DNA from: Flavobacteriales bacterium
GTDB lineage: Bacteria; Bacteroidota; Bacteroidia; Flavobacteriales; UA16
Direction of reading: 5' to 3'
DNA: 5,041 nt
NCBI GenBank assembly: GCA_030831885.1
Contig: JAURKF010000175.1
Span: 1 to 5,041, forward strand
Shown: piece by piece, positions 4,404 to 5,041 of the stretch
Layout of the letters: every line of letters starts with the position of its first letter
Position numbering within the stretch: the stretch's first letter is position 1
The notes under the pieces: generated by a model
The model's database searches: none
The model's input: the letters and a program-made list of their open reading frames with translations, nothing else
Told to the model about the DNA's origin: nothing
Position numbers and translations under genes: made by a program

Positions 4404-5041
4404 TCAGCGAACTTCCACGTAGTCACGCAACTTTTCAAAAGTATTTTCATCAATTAGAAGACATTTTTTCAGATCCTCTGTTCGTATAAACGCCCCATGC
4501 TTTTCACGATACGCAAGGAGTCCGCGTACCTGCGATCGCGACAAATATGGATGCGTTAGCAGCTTTTCCAGCGACACGTTATTAATGTCGATGCGCCGTA
4601 TGAGGGTTGTATCGACGATTAGAAATGGTCGAATAGTATCGAGCTTACCCGGCGAAAGTCGATATACTTCAAGAAGCTGATCTAAAGAATAGAATCCGCC
4701 TAACTTTTCGCGATACTCTACAATTTTTCTGGCCAGATATGGCCCAATAGCAGGTAATGATCGTAACTCCAACGTGTCAGCCGCATTGAGCTCAACCATT
4801 CGACTGCGCTTGTAAACAGGTGAATACGCATGTGGCTCTGCCGTATCTGTTGCATTACGACTATTCGATGTGTAAAATGAATTACGCTTAAAACCATGTT
4901 CCATCAAATGCACACTGTCAATCGGAGTAGTATCAATGTTTACCCAATCGGACGGTATCGAAAAAACCAATGTTGGTGGGGGTATGAATCGGAAATAAAC
5001 TATGCGGCATGCCACAATGAGCATCAATAGAATGGTGAGGA
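4404..5041 (-). CDS. Membrane-anchored double helix-hairpin-helix (ComEA-like) protein, 5' end outside window
   Basis: The reading frame is open through the window edge, so the start is missing; TTG (5027) and ATG (5024) codons lie inside a hydrophobic run (LTILLMLIVACRIVYF) that looks like the second half of a transmembrane helix. A low-complexity linker follows (about 4980-4800). Two HhH domains come next. The first (about 4796-4614) begins VELNAADTLELRSL and has the hairpin PAIGPYLARKIVEYREKLGGF in pieces PAIGPYLA and YREKLGGF, then DQLLEVY. The second (about 4595-4413) begins RIDINNVSLEKLL, with a degenerate hairpin HPYLSRSQ, then YREKHGAF. ComEA-type HhH domains bind double-stranded DNA without sequence specificity. 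Bacteroidota carry such tandem-HhH proteins with an N-terminal membrane helix; a role in DNA uptake is inferred, not shown. It is the first visible gene of the unit with apt and the dehydrogenase. Confidence 0.88.
   Translation of the reverse strand, partial: LTILLMLIVACRIVYFRFIPPPTLVFSIPSDWVNIDTTPIDSVHLMEHGFKRNSFYTSNSRNATDTAEPHAYSPVYKRSRMVELNAADTLELRSLPAIGPYLARKIVEYREKLGGFYSLDQLLEVYRLSPGKLDTIRPFLIVDTTLIRRIDINNVSLEKLLTHPYLSRSQVRGLLAYREKHGAFIRTEDLKKCLLIDENTFEKLRDYVEVR

Overview
The window looks like chromosomal DNA from a member of the Bacteroidota (Cytophaga–Flavobacterium–Bacteroides lineage). Four things point there. A promoter matching the Bacteroidota consensus (TTG, 19-base spacer, TATATTTG) sits in front of a tRNA gene. 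Start codons lack clear Shine–Dalgarno sequences. A DUF2805/TIGR03643 gene is paired with an atypical short-chain dehydrogenase (SDR). A membrane-anchored protein carries two helix-hairpin-helix domains of the ComEA type. The species cannot be named from this.

Layout. Positions 1-150 hold a degenerate 7-bp tandem repeat (AGTGACT) followed by the same unit inverted and in exact phase, so the region can fold into a long imperfect hairpin; the left array is cut by the window edge. Positions 169-1127 (+) hold a two-gene unit, a DUF2805 small protein and then, 2 bases later, an SDR-fold protein that has lost the catalytic tyrosine. Positions 1189-1352 (+) are a self-contained tRNA-Glu(UUC) unit with promoter, tRNA and a strong intrinsic terminator. 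The rest is on the minus strand. Positions 2520-1388 encode a membrane-anchored YiiX-like permuted NlpC/P60 hydrolase and, 5 bases downstream, a small DUF4878-like lipoprotein. Positions 5041-2656 encode a partial double-HhH membrane protein, adenine phosphoribosyltransferase (apt) and an acyl-CoA dehydrogenase, closely packed and probably co-transcribed. The 135-base gap between these two minus-strand groups holds a second heptanucleotide tandem repeat, G-rich on the minus strand, that supplies the stop codon of the dehydrogenase and has five regularly spaced G-runs.

How the genes fit together. The hydrolase and lipoprotein are both predicted envelope proteins and probably form one transcription unit. 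The HhH protein, apt and dehydrogenase have no obvious common pathway (possible DNA uptake or binding, purine salvage, acyl-CoA oxidation) and look like a housekeeping co-transcription group. The DUF2805–SDR pair is a recurring Bacteroidota association as I recall it, often near cryptochrome/photolyase genes, but no photolyase is visible here. I see no CRISPR array, transposase, phage gene or recognisable defence system. The most unusual features are the two unrelated 7-bp repeat families and the SDR-like protein without its tyrosine.
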